Source: a virus. From it: a DNA stretch of 42,238 nt. This document shows positions 17,047 through 24,951 of this stretch, one piece after another. The position numbers and the translations under genes were made by a program. The stretch covers positions 1-42,238 of the IMG/VR virus record IMGVR_UViG_3300044622_000236; one strand, given 5' to 3'. The first letter of the stretch is position 1, and the number at the start of each line of letters is the position of its first letter. A model generated the notes under the pieces. That model did not search any database, was not told the origin of the DNA, and saw only the letters and a list, made by a program, of their open reading frames with translations.

Positions 17047-18629
17047 CAAGCCTCCAACTCTTGCATATACAAATCGACAATCTTTTGGTGACTATCGACC
17101 TTACCTTGCAACATGGAGTACATCTTGCGCTCAACGTCAGAGCCTTGCAGATGCACTACAGTCATTGCATTCTTTTGTCCAACACGTTCGATGCGCCCGA
17201 TGCACTGTAGGTATGTCTCTACCGACATCACCGGGGACCAAAACACAATCGTATCCGCAGCAGTCAACGTGATGCCGTGAGACGCCGACTGTGGCTGAAT
17301 GACAAGCACTCGTGGGTCTTCGGACTTTTGAAATCTGTTGATGATCGCTGCACGTCCCGTCGCACTTACCGAGCCTTGTATCACCTCGTTGCTCACGCCT
17401 TGCTTGGTGAGGTACTTGGAGACGACGTCAATAGTGTGAAGGTACGGAACAAATACTACAACCTTATTTGTAGTTTCGTCTAGTACTTCTTGCAAGGCGT
17501 TCAGCCTAGGCGACACATCAAACTCAATGACCAGATGCTTGTCTGAATAAACTGCGCCGCCAGATAATTGCAAAAGTTTTTGTAGCGAAGACGCCGCGTT
17601 GACGGCGCTGATCTGTTGGCCAGCAGCTTCGATCAACATCTGTTGTTTAAGGGTCTTATAGTATTTGACAACCTGCGGGGTCAACGGCACCTCACGTGTC
17701 TGATAAGTGAGTTCTGGCAGGTCAAGACAGTTCTTCTTGGTGTGCCGGACAGCAGGCTGTAGCGCGTTGAATACTTCCAGTTTGTGTGTATCTTTTGGTA
17801 GCCACTTGAAACGGGTCACTTGATACATGACCTTGTCGCGCCACGCGGTCGTGAACTTAGGCACACGTTGCGGAGACACCAATCTAGCCAGACCAAAAGC
17901 GTCGATAGGCGACTGAGAAGAAGGCGTGCCGGTCATCATCCATAACCATGTCTGCGGAGTCAGCATCTTAGCCAGCGTCTTCCAACGCCGCGTGTTCACG
18001 GTTTTGTATGCGTTTGCTTCGTCTACGATGATGAGGTCGAACTTACCCGCAACTAGTTCGTTGAACACGACATGCGTGCCGTCGTAGTTGATGATGGTGA
18101 AGTCGTACCCTTCATCTATAACCTTCTTACGCTTTTCTGCTGAGCCATGCGCGATACCGCACGTTCTGTGCATCGCGGTCTTGAAGATGTCTGCCTGCCA
18201 TGCCGAGTGCATGATGGACAACGGGCAGATGACTAGCACCCTGCTTATCAGGCCCTTATTCATCAAGTAATCAGCGGCCCATATGGCGGCGGAGGTCTTG
18301 CCTGTGCCTGCCTCGTTGAAGCAGAACGCCCGTTTACGGATAGACAAGAACGAAGCGGTGTCTTTCTGATGCTCAAAAGGCTTGAGTATGCCGGGCCAGT
18401 CGTAATCCTTGAGTATTGGAGAAGGAATCTTAGGCAGTGAGGGGTTCGGCTGTTCCTCATCAATGATGTTGGCAGCGGCGCACGCTTCCTCATAGCCCCA
18501 ATACAAGATCATCTCTTTTACATCGGACGTGGCGTTTACGTATTCGCACTTCTCGATGTTGTGGTAAAGAGCGTCTGCTAATTTTGCAGGAATACTGAAC
18601 TGCACTGCTGTGTTTTCTACTATATTCAT
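17046..18629 (-). CDS. SNF2/SF2-type DNA helicase
   Basis: A 527-aa superfamily 2 helicase from the ATG at 18629 (AGGA 6 nt upstream); an upstream TTG would add 32 poorly supported residues. Motifs in order: Q-like PFEHQ (Q88), Walker A N105EAGTGKT112, Walker B as D203EAN206 in place of DEAH, motif III MTGTPSSQ, and motif VI QCIGRIERVGQKN with the arginine finger. The second RecA lobe begins near KVVVFVPYLHT. The layout matches SNF2-like helicases encoded by many phages beside replication and recombination genes, where they are thought to remodel forks or strand-exchange products. A 174-nt leader precedes it. Confidence 0.85.
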   Translation of the reverse strand: MNIVENTAVQFSIPAKLADALYHNIEKCEYVNATSDVKEMILYWGYEEACAAANIIDEEQPNPSLPKIPSPILKDYDWPGILKPFEHQKDTASFLSIRKRAFCFNEAGTGKTSAAIWAADYLMNKGLISRVLVICPLSIMHSAWQADIFKTAMHRTCGIAHGSAEKRKKVIDEGYDFTIINYDGTHVVFNELVAGKFDLIIVDEANAYKTVNTRRWKTLAKMLTPQTWLWMMTGTPSSQSPIDAFGLARLVSPQRVPKFTTAWRDKVMYQVTRFKWLPKDTHKLEVFNALQPAVRHTKKNCLDLPELTYQTREVPLTPQVVKYYKTLKQQMLIEAAGQQISAVNAASSLQKLLQLSGGAVYSDKHLVIEFDVSPRLNALQEVLDETTNKVVVFVPYLHTIDVVSKYLTKQGVSNEVIQGSVSATGRAAIINRFQKSEDPRVLVIQPQSASHGITLTAADTIVFWSPVMSVETYLQCIGRIERVGQKNAMTVVHLQGSDVERKMYSMLQGKVDSHQKIVDLYMQELEA

Positions 18630-18803
18630 ACTGAGTCCTACTTGGTAAAGGCCCGTTACGTGGGCCAGACGGTTGACGCTCAAGGTGGAGGCTGTGCCTA
18701 GGGCACGCTTAGGGCTTGCCGTCAACTGACGTGGTTAGCAGACTATGCCGATCCGCAGAGGGAGGTGTAGCTCTCTTCCTCTCACACTCACGCCTTGTGG
18801 AGG
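18630..18803 (-). other. 174-nt untranslated leader before the helicase gene
   Basis: No reading frame is supportable here. On the minus strand it can form small hairpins: GTGCC-CTA-GGCAC near 18693-18705 and GGCCC/GGGCC at about 18648-18665, the latter followed by TTT. A TTGACG at 18725-18720 lacks a convincing -10 partner. It is the longest gap inside the replication cluster and may attenuate or stabilise the helicase mRNA. Confidence 0.4.
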
Positions 18804-19058
18804 CTACTTCATCGCCCCGTTCGACTTGCGACGGAACGACCGATTCTTTGAGGGCGGCTCAAGCCGGGTACCATCCCCGTTGCTGCCACCTTTGGACAGC
18901 GCCTTGACATGGGCAACGTCCTTACCCTTGCGGCTGATACCCTTGGCATCGTAACCACGTCGGGCGCGTTGGCGCTCCATGCGGTTGTCGTGTTCACCAC
19001 GCTCAACCTGCTGCTTGTACTCTTTCTTGTATGGTCTAGCCTTGTTTACGTACGGCAT
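18804..19058 (-). CDS. Small HNH-nuclease-like protein
   Basis: An 84-aa, very basic protein. Residues 47-75 read DVAHVKALSKGGSNGDG and then NRSF, which is the H...GG...N core of an HNH (treble-clef) fold. Asp47/His50 would correspond to the first catalytic His motif and Asn72 to the Asn. No zinc-binding CxxC pair is present and the N-terminus is only a basic tail, so it is a minimal version. Such proteins occur in many aquatic phage genomes. It may be a nuclease or a DNA-binding relic. The ATG at 19058 has GGAG upstream, and it follows the 94-aa gene by 3 nt. Confidence 0.6.
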   Translation of the reverse strand: MPYVNKARPYKKEYKQQVERGEHDNRMERQRARRGYDAKGISRKGKDVAHVKALSKGGSNGDGTRLEPPSKNRSFRRKSNGAMK

Positions 19059-19061
19059 GAT

Positions 19062-19346
19062 TCAAACTCCAAATTTGTTGAGGGCCGCATAGCATCTAGC
19101 CAAACTGTCGTGGGTACGCTTTAGACGGCGGTCGCCGTATGGCAGGTTACTCTCATCGTAGTAAAACTCTTGTTTGACGAGGTTAGGAACCCACCAATCA
19201 CGTGCTGCGCTATTGACCTTTCCATCAGGGTGCTTCACCCAGATAGGCTGGTACTTACGATTAAACAGCACCTCGGTGCCGTCTTTGGTCGTCCATTTAC
19301 CGTAAGGGAGTGTAACTCTGTAGTACTCTTTTTCGGCGTCTTTCAT
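19062..19346 (-). CDS. Uncharacterised conserved protein (94 aa)
   Basis: A 94-aa protein rich in aromatic residues (YYRVTLPYGKWTTKDGTEV, WWVPNLVKQEFYYDE). The first half looks beta-rich; the C-terminal half is a helix (THDSLARCYAALNKF). The ATG at 19346 has AGGGA upstream. It sits 1 nt after the Cas4-like nuclease and 3 nt before the HNH-like gene. I recognise no function. Confidence 0.55.
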   Translation of the reverse strand: MKDAEKEYYRVTLPYGKWTTKDGTEVLFNRKYQPIWVKHPDGKVNSAARDWWVPNLVKQEFYYDESNLPYGDRRLKRTHDSLARCYAALNKFGV

Positions 19347-19347
19347 A

Positions 19348-20001
19348 TTATCTATCCCTATGAAACTTACAACTATTGACCGGGCACCATCCGCACAAAC
19401 CGCTAGGAGACGGGGGCCACATACTGTTCTCGTAGGCCAATCTTAGCCGCTCAAGCGTAGGCGTAAACTCGGCCCAAAGTCTACTGATGTCACTTCGACG
19501 GTACTCTTCTGGCACAAACGAGTTGCGCGTTATGAACAGCAATCCCGCCTTGATGTGGTCCACCGCAGGGAAGTGCGCGTAGGTCATCAACGCCATCAAC
19601 TTCAACTGCTTCGTGTCGGGGTACTTATTGTTACCTGTCTTGTAGTCCACAATGTACGCCGACTCGCCGTCAACTATCAACAGGTCTACGATGCCCCGCA
19701 CCCAACGCTTGCTGTCACCAAAATCGCACGGGGTCTTGTCCTCGTAGAGCGCCATCTCGTATTCGGGATAACGAGTGCCTTCAATAGCCAACAACGCATC
19801 GAGGGATGCCTTGAACTGCTCATAGTTCTTGGCTAATGGAGTACCGTCCCTGACGTAATCTTCTGCGGCTTTGTGAACAGCCGTGCCGTACAGCATCTGC
19901 TCTGATACTGTAATGACATGGTCCTTCGCCACCTTCAAGTGATAATACTTCTTAGGACAACTCGTGTAGTCCTTAAGGCTGCTGTATGACCAGTGAATCA
20001 C
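19348..20001 (-). CDS. Cas4/RecB-like PD-(D/E)xK nuclease with Fe-S cysteines
   Basis: A 217-aa nuclease with GTG start at 20001, overlapping the preceding stop by 4 nt. Motifs: SCPKKY with Cys15; GTAVHKAAED with His43; VRGIVDLLIVD with Asp106; VDYKTG with Asp119 and Lys121; and TKQLKLMAL with Gln132. The C-terminus has Cys203, Cys206 and Cys211 (LCGWCPVNSC), which with Cys15 can hold a 4Fe-4S cluster as in Cas4 and AddB. It is a likely 5'-3' DNA exonuclease for recombination or end processing. No CRISPR array or other cas gene is near, so it is a phage recombination nuclease rather than part of adaptive immunity. Confidence 0.85.
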   Translation of the reverse strand: MIHWSYSSLKDYTSCPKKYYHLKVAKDHVITVSEQMLYGTAVHKAAEDYVRDGTPLAKNYEQFKASLDALLAIEGTRYPEYEMALYEDKTPCDFGDSKRWVRGIVDLLIVDGESAYIVDYKTGNNKYPDTKQLKLMALMTYAHFPAVDHIKAGLLFITRNSFVPEEYRRSDISRLWAEFTPTLERLRLAYENSMWPPSPSGLCGWCPVNSCKFHRDR

Positions 20002-20180
20002 AATCCCAAATCCTGTATTTTCTTACGTAGTGCAACCACTTCTCGCCACACACCTGCGTAACTCTGAGACAAAGTCTTAACGTATATATTCAACGCACGA
20101 ACTTCAGCGCGAAGTGATTCTATATCTGATGGAGGGTCTGGGATTTCCCAGTCCTCAACAATCTCCGTATGATCGTCCAT
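19998..20180 (-). CDS. Small coiled-coil protein (60 aa)
   Basis: Starts at the ATG at 20180 (GAGG 6 nt upstream), inside the 3' end of the polymerase gene in another frame. The N-terminus is acidic (DDHTEIVEDWEIPDPPSD) and the rest is one amphipathic helix with heptad spacing (ESLRAEVRALNIYVKTL). It ends in a 4-nt overlap with the Cas4-like nuclease gene. Tight coupling to polymerase and nuclease suggests a small adaptor, but this is inference. Confidence 0.55.
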   Translation of the reverse strand: MDDHTEIVEDWEIPDPPSDIESLRAEVRALNIYVKTLSQSYAGVWREVVALRKKIQDLGL

Positions 20181-22008
20181 ACTTCGCCTCACATGCTACG
20201 GGCAAGCCGTCCGCCCAGTTAGGAGGAGTAGACATTACTTGTGTTATAAACGCAAGCGCATCTTCTAGTTCATGCTCGGGCACAACCAACACGGCGGCGT
20301 CGTGTACTGTGAGTACTGGCCTGTACTTCTCTTTAAGCATAAGCATCTGCTGCCCGACAATGATACGGGCAAGCGCCTGCACCACGTTCTCAACAACAGC
20401 CCCACCCCAGATGGACTGAACGCCCTTGCGTGAGGCATAAACCACCTTGTTATTGTCCGACACGTGTAAGTTTGGGTATTTAATGTATAGCCCATTTGGT
20501 AACCGGATGCCCTGCGGGCTGACCCATACAGCCTCATGCTGTCCCAAGGGACTCTCACGGGTACCTGAAGGCCAAGCCATCATGCGCTTGAGTGCTAGGT
20601 CACTCTGCTCCCAAAGTTCCGGTATCTTGTCGTTCTTTTGCCGGTAAAGATCGACAATGCGTTTGCATTCGTCCTCGCTCAGGTCAGCGCCGGGGGGCTG
20701 AGTCTTGAGGGTATGCTGCAACTTCTTCGCCCCGGTGCCGTAGCCCAAGCCAAGGACGCAGGTCTTGCCCACGAACCGCTCGACGGGGTTGGCCTTGGAG
20801 ATGTCCCGCTCATAGATCTTGCTTGCAAATATGGAGTACACATCCTCGCCGTTGGCGAACTGCTTGACCACATCATCCTGTCCGGCAAGCCACGCCAAGA
20901 CACGCGCCTCGATCTGGCTGCTGTCGCAGTTGATGATGTAGTGCCCAAGCGGTGCAAGCAGCGCGTTCTTGAGCGCCTTCTTGTTCTTGTCCCGGCTCGG
21001 TAAATTCTGGAGGTTCACGGAGTCCTGCCCTGACCAACGGCCTGTGTGTGCCCCGTAATACTTAAGCGGGATAGGCAGTCGCCCCCGGTTCCGTGACCCA
21101 ATCCCAATGAACCGCTCGATACGCGACTCCTCGATGGTGGACTTAGTACCCAGACGGACAGCGCATAGTTGTTGGATAAGTGGATTATCGTGTTCCGATA
21201 ACTCGATGAAAGCCTCGTCGTTCTTGGCAAGGGCAAACGTCTCCTTACCTGTTGTCAGGCTGACCTTCTTGGGCGGCGTGACACCGTGCTTCTCAAGTTC
21301 AGCGGCAAACTGAGGGTTGCTTGCAAGCCGCGCACGGACTTCCTCGACGGTCGTGACACCCATCGCGTCCATCAGGCCACTGAGTAATTCCTTCTTCTGC
21401 GCCCTGACCTGCTCCAGTCGGTCAACCAAGAGAGCATCGTCCACCTCAAGCACAGGCTGCGTGTACATGCGCAGCGTCATGTCGATCAAGTCAAGTTCGT
21501 CCTGCGGGAAGTGCCCTGACAGCAGGGAGCCAAACAACTTGAAGGTAAGGTCTACGTCATTGACGCAGTAACGCCCGTAGGCTGCGAGTTGTTCAGGAGT
21601 GAAGTCTGCCTGTCGCTTGCCCAAAGCATCGACCACCTCGGTACCCTTCACGCCTAGGTTGTACCGCTCAGCCAAAGCCTTGAGTGAGCCACCTGCATCA
21701 ACGCCGTGAATCGCCCGTGCCATGCACAGCGTGTCGTAATACATCGCCGGGACAATCCCGTACTTCCACGCAAGGATAGCGCCATCGAACATCATGTTGT
21801 GACAAAGCAGGGCTGAGTTGCCCCAGTCAAGCATGGCGAGTTCGTCTGCGATGTTCTCCGTGACCCACTTGGTCGGGTTGTCATCGACCTTGATGCCAAC
21901 ACCAATCACCTCAAAGCGCGGGTCGTTCAGGTACTCCTCGTTGGTCTGAGTACGGAACCCAAGGTCGTTGGCATAGTACGTCTCGAAATCAAGTGTGATA
22001 AAACTCAC
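20155..22008 (-). CDS. Family A DNA polymerase with 3'-5' exonuclease
   Basis: A 617-aa enzyme from GTG at 22008 (AGAGG upstream). The proofreading exonuclease is intact: D7-F-E9-T, N71-x2-F-D75, and Y147-x3-D151. Polymerase motif A is NCDSSQIEAR with D362; motif B is K415TCVLGLGYG with Y423; motif C is TVHDA with D570. There is no 5'-3' nuclease domain, as usual for phage enzymes. The residue equivalent to Phe762 of E. coli Pol I is Leu419. Motif C has Ala where family A normally has Glu (HDE). It is the replicative polymerase of this phage, working with the primase-helicase. Confidence 0.95.
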   Translation of the reverse strand: MSFITLDFETYYANDLGFRTQTNEEYLNDPRFEVIGVGIKVDDNPTKWVTENIADELAMLDWGNSALLCHNMMFDGAILAWKYGIVPAMYYDTLCMARAIHGVDAGGSLKALAERYNLGVKGTEVVDALGKRQADFTPEQLAAYGRYCVNDVDLTFKLFGSLLSGHFPQDELDLIDMTLRMYTQPVLEVDDALLVDRLEQVRAQKKELLSGLMDAMGVTTVEEVRARLASNPQFAAELEKHGVTPPKKVSLTTGKETFALAKNDEAFIELSEHDNPLIQQLCAVRLGTKSTIEESRIERFIGIGSRNRGRLPIPLKYYGAHTGRWSGQDSVNLQNLPSRDKNKKALKNALLAPLGHYIINCDSSQIEARVLAWLAGQDDVVKQFANGEDVYSIFASKIYERDISKANPVERFVGKTCVLGLGYGTGAKKLQHTLKTQPPGADLSEDECKRIVDLYRQKNDKIPELWEQSDLALKRMMAWPSGTRESPLGQHEAVWVSPQGIRLPNGLYIKYPNLHVSDNNKVVYASRKGVQSIWGGAVVENVVQALARIIVGQQMLMLKEKYRPVLTVHDAAVLVVPEHELEDALAFITQVMSTPPNWADGLPVACEAKYGRSYGDC

Positions 22009-22009
22009 C

Positions 22010-22231
22010 CTATACCTCTTTCGGTTTGTTCATGCTGTGCAGCCACCCTTTAGGGGTCAGGGTATACCCTGCGGCCTTCAACTCATCTTCAGTGCGGCAC
22101 CGACCACCTATCAGGCGATGCAGCCTTATGGACTCAGGACTGGCAAACAAATGCCAACACTCATTACATCTTCTTTCGCGTTTTTGCTTCACTCTTTGAC
22201 TCCACTTCCATTCGACTTCTGTACCCTGCAT
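22010..22231 (-). CDS. Small zinc-finger-like protein
   Basis: A 73-aa protein from the ATG at 22231; a TTG at 22282 would extend it by 17 residues deeper into the neighbouring gene and is less likely. The core reads RRCNECWHLFASPESIRLH and continues to a second Cys about 7 residues later (GGRC), fitting a C2HC or C2H2 zinc knuckle. It ends with a small beta motif (GYTLTPKGWLH). It is a recurrent phage family, probably nucleic-acid binding. It lies immediately upstream of the polymerase gene and overlaps the preceding gene by about 68 nt. Confidence 0.6.
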   Translation of the reverse strand: MQGTEVEWKWSQRVKQKRERRCNECWHLFASPESIRLHRLIGGRCRTEDELKAAGYTLTPKGWLHSMNKPKEV

Positions 22232-22451
22232 CCCACGCAAACTCCCAAGCGATGCACCACAGTTCGTGGTAGCACCCGCCAAGCGGGAACCTGAATCCGT
22301 GTTCGTCCTTTGGGAACCCGTGGTCTCTCAGGTTTTTACCCTGTCTGCTTTTAATTAGCTTATCCCACGCCTTCTCCCGGTCAGGATCGGCTGTCGGGTA
22401 ATCAACGCAGTCAGCGACGGACTTTGCTTTGAGCCTTACTGCCTTTGCCAT
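22164..22451 (-). CDS. Uncharacterised small protein (95 aa)
   Basis: A 95-aa basic protein with LGGCYHELWCIAWEFAWDAGYRS in the C-terminal half and a charged Lys/Glu/Arg tail. No domain recognised. The start overlaps the upstream gene by 41 nt, and its own end overlaps the zinc-finger-like gene, so it belongs to the compact small-gene run. Confidence 0.5.
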   Translation of the reverse strand: MAKAVRLKAKSVADCVDYPTADPDREKAWDKLIKSRQGKNLRDHGFPKDEHGFRFPLGGCYHELWCIAWEFAWDAGYRSRMEVESKSEAKTRKKM

Positions 22452-22614
22452 TTTCCAACTCCCTCACTCGTTTACGTAGATAAACAATCTCGTCATGGCA
22501 CGCCCAGAGCACGCTGCCTACGGTCAAGAACTTGAACTCGGTCGTGGTCCCGGAGTTGTTGATCTCGCCCGGTAACTCACGGATCAAGTCAAGGATGTCT
22601 TCTTCAGTACCCAC
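22411..22614 (-). CDS. Uncharacterised small protein (67 aa)
   Basis: A 67-aa protein from GTG at 22614. The N-terminal helix is acidic (TEEDILDLIRELP), the middle is beta-like (TTEFKFLTVGSVLW), and the C-terminal half is a basic helix (DEIVYLRKRVRELEN), so dimerisation by a short coiled coil is possible. It overlaps both neighbours by 11-41 nt. Confidence 0.5.
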   Translation of the reverse strand: MGTEEDILDLIRELPGEINNSGTTTEFKFLTVGSVLWACHDEIVYLRKRVRELENGKGSKAQSKVRR

Positions 22615-22852
22615 TGTCTTCCCCTACCACAAAGATCGGCGTGTACTCACCGACATATGAGCCGACCACGTTGTACTCCATCCACTCGATAGCCTCTTCG
22701 TGCGTCATCTCTTCGCGTGTCATCAGTATCTCTACGCACTTTTTGTAGTCGTACACGGCGATCAGTTTGGTGTGTTGCCACCCAAGACCAATCAAGGCTT
22801 TCTCAAACCCGTCAGCGTACAGCGTGTTCGGATCAAGTGGTTCTTCGGTCAT
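22604..22852 (-). CDS. Conserved phage protein (82 aa)
   Basis: Contains the recurring phage pattern YDYKKCVEILMTREEMTHEE followed by MEYNVVGSYVGEYTPIFV. I recognise it as a widespread family of unknown function in phages of many hosts. Starts in an ATGA overlap with the preceding gene and has GGGAG just upstream. Confidence 0.65.
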   Translation of the reverse strand: MTEEPLDPNTLYADGFEKALIGLGWQHTKLIAVYDYKKCVEILMTREEMTHEEAIEWMEYNVVGSYVGEYTPIFVVGEDSGY

Positions 22853-23100
22853 TTGCTCCCCCTTGCCCGGATTGCGTTAACAATTTCCTGCGCGTTGTTA
22901 TCGCTGACGCACAGCCCATAAACAATCTTCGCACACGCCTCCCGCTCGGCCTCTGCGACGAGGGCGGCGAAGCGAACATTAAAGACTTCCAACCATCCGG
23001 GGTGGTACTCGCCTTTTTCGTATACGGTATCAACGTAATCCTCCGCCTCCCGCGCCATCCTGATGATGTCCTCGCGGGGCAGGGTGATGTTGTCGGTCAT
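22849..23100 (-). CDS. Conserved phage protein (83 aa)
   Basis: A helical 83-aa protein of a type common in phages: REDIIRMAREAE at the start, VRFAALVAEAEREACAKI in the middle, and a final NAQEIVNAIRARG. Function unknown. ATGA overlaps at both ends place it in a translationally coupled string. Confidence 0.65.
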   Translation of the reverse strand: MTDNITLPREDIIRMAREAEDYVDTVYEKGEYHPGWLEVFNVRFAALVAEAEREACAKIVYGLCVSDNNAQEIVNAIRARGSK

Positions 23101-23288
23101 CGCTGCCTCTCCATCCGTTCCATCTCGCTGCTCAGGGCTTCCAAGTCAGAGCGAAGTCCTTCCAACTCCTTGGCGTACTTGTAGCACCGCTCACGCAGTT
23201 GCCGGATCTCCCGGCGGTACTCATCTGGAGTGTGTGCCAGTTTGTCCCACTCATCGTCGAACAAATCAGGTTGATATTGAATGGTCAT
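23097..23288 (-). CDS. Small coiled-coil protein (63 aa)
   Basis: After a short N-terminus (QYQPDLFDDEWDKL) residues 20-63 form one charged helix with heptads (EIRQLRERCYKYAKELEGL). The N-terminal acidic/aromatic stretch resembles a short docking peptide. The ATG at 23288 has GGAG upstream. The partner is unknown. Confidence 0.5.
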   Translation of the reverse strand: MTIQYQPDLFDDEWDKLAHTPDEYRREIRQLRERCYKYAKELEGLRSDLEALSSEMERMERQR

Positions 23289-23290
23289 GG

Positions 23291-23533
23291 CTACGCTCCT
23301 GATGTCAATTTGACTGCGTACAACGCGAAGACGACGAACGCCAAGAGGATGATGCCCATCGTGATGCTCAAGAAGTTACTCATCTTATCTGCATCTGCTA
23401 GCTCACGGCGCAGTTGGTTTAACTCGTAGTCCTTACGAAAGAGCGAATCTTTGAGGTGGCCGTTCTCTAGCATAAGGTCCCGTATCTGTTTGTTGAGCCG
23501 GTCCTTTGAAAACTCCATAGTTTTATCGTTCAC
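23291..23533 (-). CDS. Small membrane protein, C-terminal anchor
   Basis: Codes for 80 aa from GTG at 23533, chosen because GGGAGGGA lies just upstream; longer readings lack such a site. Residues about 7-50 form a charged coiled coil (DRLNKQIRDLMLENGHL). Residues about 53-75 form one hydrophobic span (LSITMGIILLAFVVFAL). It would sit with its coiled coil in the cytoplasm and a C-terminal tail anchor in the inner membrane. It resembles an inverted spanin in size only. It may tether replication or interfere with host membrane functions. Confidence 0.6.
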   Translation of the reverse strand: MNDKTMEFSKDRLNKQIRDLMLENGHLKDSLFRKDYELNQLRRELADADKMSNFLSITMGIILLAFVVFALYAVKLTSGA

Positions 23534-23645
23534 CAGTATTCCCTCCCACTTCTTGCACAGCGCCAGTTGGGAGGGGGGACTCGCCCCCACTCCCGTGTGA
23601 CATTAAATTTGCGCTGTAGCCACCAATACCTGATGGCACGGAACA

Positions 23646-24242
23646 TCACGCACCCTTCCGCGCTTCGATCTCGCGCTTCAAGTACCACGCAGCCTTCTCC
23701 AAGTCCTGCACAGGGTCGGAGTCCTTCTTACCTGCGCGGCTGATGTACTTAACAACATTGCCCAGACGGTAGTTCAAATCTTTGGACTCGATGAAGTCGA
23801 TGGTCTCGATGCCACCGGCCTTGTAGTGCTCGGGGTGATTCACGAGGTCGGTCTTGGGACGGTCGAACAGCGCGATGATTTCATCGTCGGTCAGCACCGC
23901 TCTCTTCTTAGGCTTCGAGCCAAACTTAGCGTCCACTTTGTCCCAATACTCGTCGGACTTCGGGTCAATCCCGTCATTCAAAAGTTCATCGTGATAGGCA
24001 AGTGCCGCAGAGGTCTTCTGCTCGTTGACGCCAAACCACGGATTGCGCTCCTTCCACGCCTCCGCCTTGATGTCATGCACCTGCTTCTCAACCGACTTAA
24101 CTTTCTTAGGCTTGACCGTCTTCTTCGCTTCCTTCCAACGCACCGTGTAGACACGGTTCTTGCTGATGCCAAGTTTCTTGGCAATCTCATCCGCACTCAC
24201 ACCCTTTGCCAAAAAACGGCGAATCTTTGCACTAATAGTCAT
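23646..24242 (-). CDS. HTH-DUF3310 protein carrying a scaffold-like module
   Basis: A 198-aa protein in three parts. Residues 5-40 form a helix-turn-helix (SADEIAKKLGISKNRVYTV). Residues 60-104 are an unusual module (EAWKERNPWFGVNE) that aligns without gaps to the capsid scaffold encoded at 38000-38959. Residues 133-195 are a DUF3310 domain, with VNHPEHYKAGGIETIDFI and YISRAGKK. DUF3310 is common in phages but its role is unknown; the family is often annotated as a nucleotide kinase-like protein, which I would not assert. The start is an ATGA overlap from the nuclease-gene side. The combination suggests an early DNA-binding protein that may also contact the procapsid. Confidence 0.75.
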   Translation of the reverse strand: MTISAKIRRFLAKGVSADEIAKKLGISKNRVYTVRWKEAKKTVKPKKVKSVEKQVHDIKAEAWKERNPWFGVNEQKTSAALAYHDELLNDGIDPKSDEYWDKVDAKFGSKPKKRAVLTDDEIIALFDRPKTDLVNHPEHYKAGGIETIDFIESKDLNYRLGNVVKYISRAGKKDSDPVQDLEKAAWYLKREIEARKGA

Positions 24243-24535
24243 GTCTCTAACTCCTTGCGTAGGTTCTCTACGGTTGTTTCATCAATCAACAATGCGATGC
24301 CACCTGCTTTGCGGATGTCATCGAGATGCTTCAATTGAAGCGCGGTAGGCTTATTACCGTTTGCCTTGCACTCTATCGCATAAAACCTCCCGTTACAACA
24401 GACTAAAAAATCCGGTACGCCGCTATTCCCGAAACCAGTTCCCATTGGCATGGCGTAGTACGCACCGACATCGTTCAAAACTTTCTTTACCTTCGCTTTA
24501 ACCTTCGCCTCGGGCGTCATGTTGGCAATCTCCAT
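24239..24535 (-). CDS. VRR-NUC family nuclease
   Basis: A 98-aa protein with the VRR-NUC (PD-(D/E)xK) signature: GVPDFLVCCNGRFYAIECKA, in which Asp and E-x-K are catalytic, followed by the helix KPTALQLKHLDDI containing the conserved Gln. Length fits stand-alone phage VRR-NUC proteins, which resemble Holliday-junction resolvases. The start ATG at 24535 has GGAG 8 nt upstream; an ATG five codons later is also possible. A copy of the CCTGACA palindrome lies 47 nt upstream of this start, so its expression may be controlled separately. Confidence 0.85.
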   Translation of the reverse strand: MEIANMTPEAKVKAKVKKVLNDVGAYYAMPMGTGFGNSGVPDFLVCCNGRFYAIECKANGNKPTALQLKHLDDIRKAGGIALLIDETTVENLRKELET

Positions 24536-24581
24536 AGGACAAACTCCTACAGAACTTACCACATGAATCAGAACTTTGTCT

Positions 24582-24596
24582 CCTGACAGTGTCAGG
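24582..24596. promoter_or_regulatory. Palindrome CCTGACAGTGTCAGG (operator-like, copy 1)
   Basis: A perfect 7+1+7 inverted repeat overlapping the stop codon of the 119-aa gene and lying upstream of the VRR-NUC gene. It has the same sequence as the copies in the 30-32.5 kb leaders, except the central base. Confidence 0.7.
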
Positions 24597-24951
24597 ACTC
24601 ATCGCCTTTCAACTCCATGAAGTACTTGTATGGAACAGTTAGCGCATAGCAGTCGGCTACACGCCACCCAATTTCGCTACATACCTCTGGGTAATACGAA
24701 CGACTAGTCCATGTGATATCAAACGCTGCGTCTCTTACATTCGCCCAGTGTGTTTTGTGCAACGAGTCCCAATCAAAACCATTTATCAGTCCAATTAAAG
24801 TCTTTAGTTCGCCCGGCAAAGTCGTGTCATCAAAATGCCTGTACATGCTATTACCCATATGCAGACTGTATTGCCCATTTTTATACTCACACAAAAACCT
24901 TATCCGGTCTCCGACTAGGTTGATTGGTTCTGCTTTGGGAAGCGCGTTCAT
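24592..24951 (-). CDS. Uncharacterised protein (119 aa)
   Basis: A 119-aa protein with mixed alpha/beta character (RIRFLCEYKNGQYSLHMG, AAFDITWTSRSYYPEV). No motif is recognised. The start is a 4-nt ATGA overlap with the small gene upstream, and GAGGGAGG lies just before it. The last codons overlap the palindrome at 24582-24596. Confidence 0.5.
   Translation of the reverse strand: MNALPKAEPINLVGDRIRFLCEYKNGQYSLHMGNSMYRHFDDTTLPGELKTLIGLINGFDWDSLHKTHWANVRDAAFDITWTSRSYYPEVCSEIGWRVADCYALTVPYKYFMELKGDES

Noticed and set aside
18630-18725. N-terminal extension of the SNF2 helicase from TTG at 18725
   Set aside because: No conserved features and no ribosome-binding site; the ATG at 18629 has AGGA at good spacing.
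18745-18830. tRNA-like TAGCTC and GTTCGA strings
   Set aside because: The acceptor arms do not pair and the T-arm does not close; overlaps the HNH-like gene.
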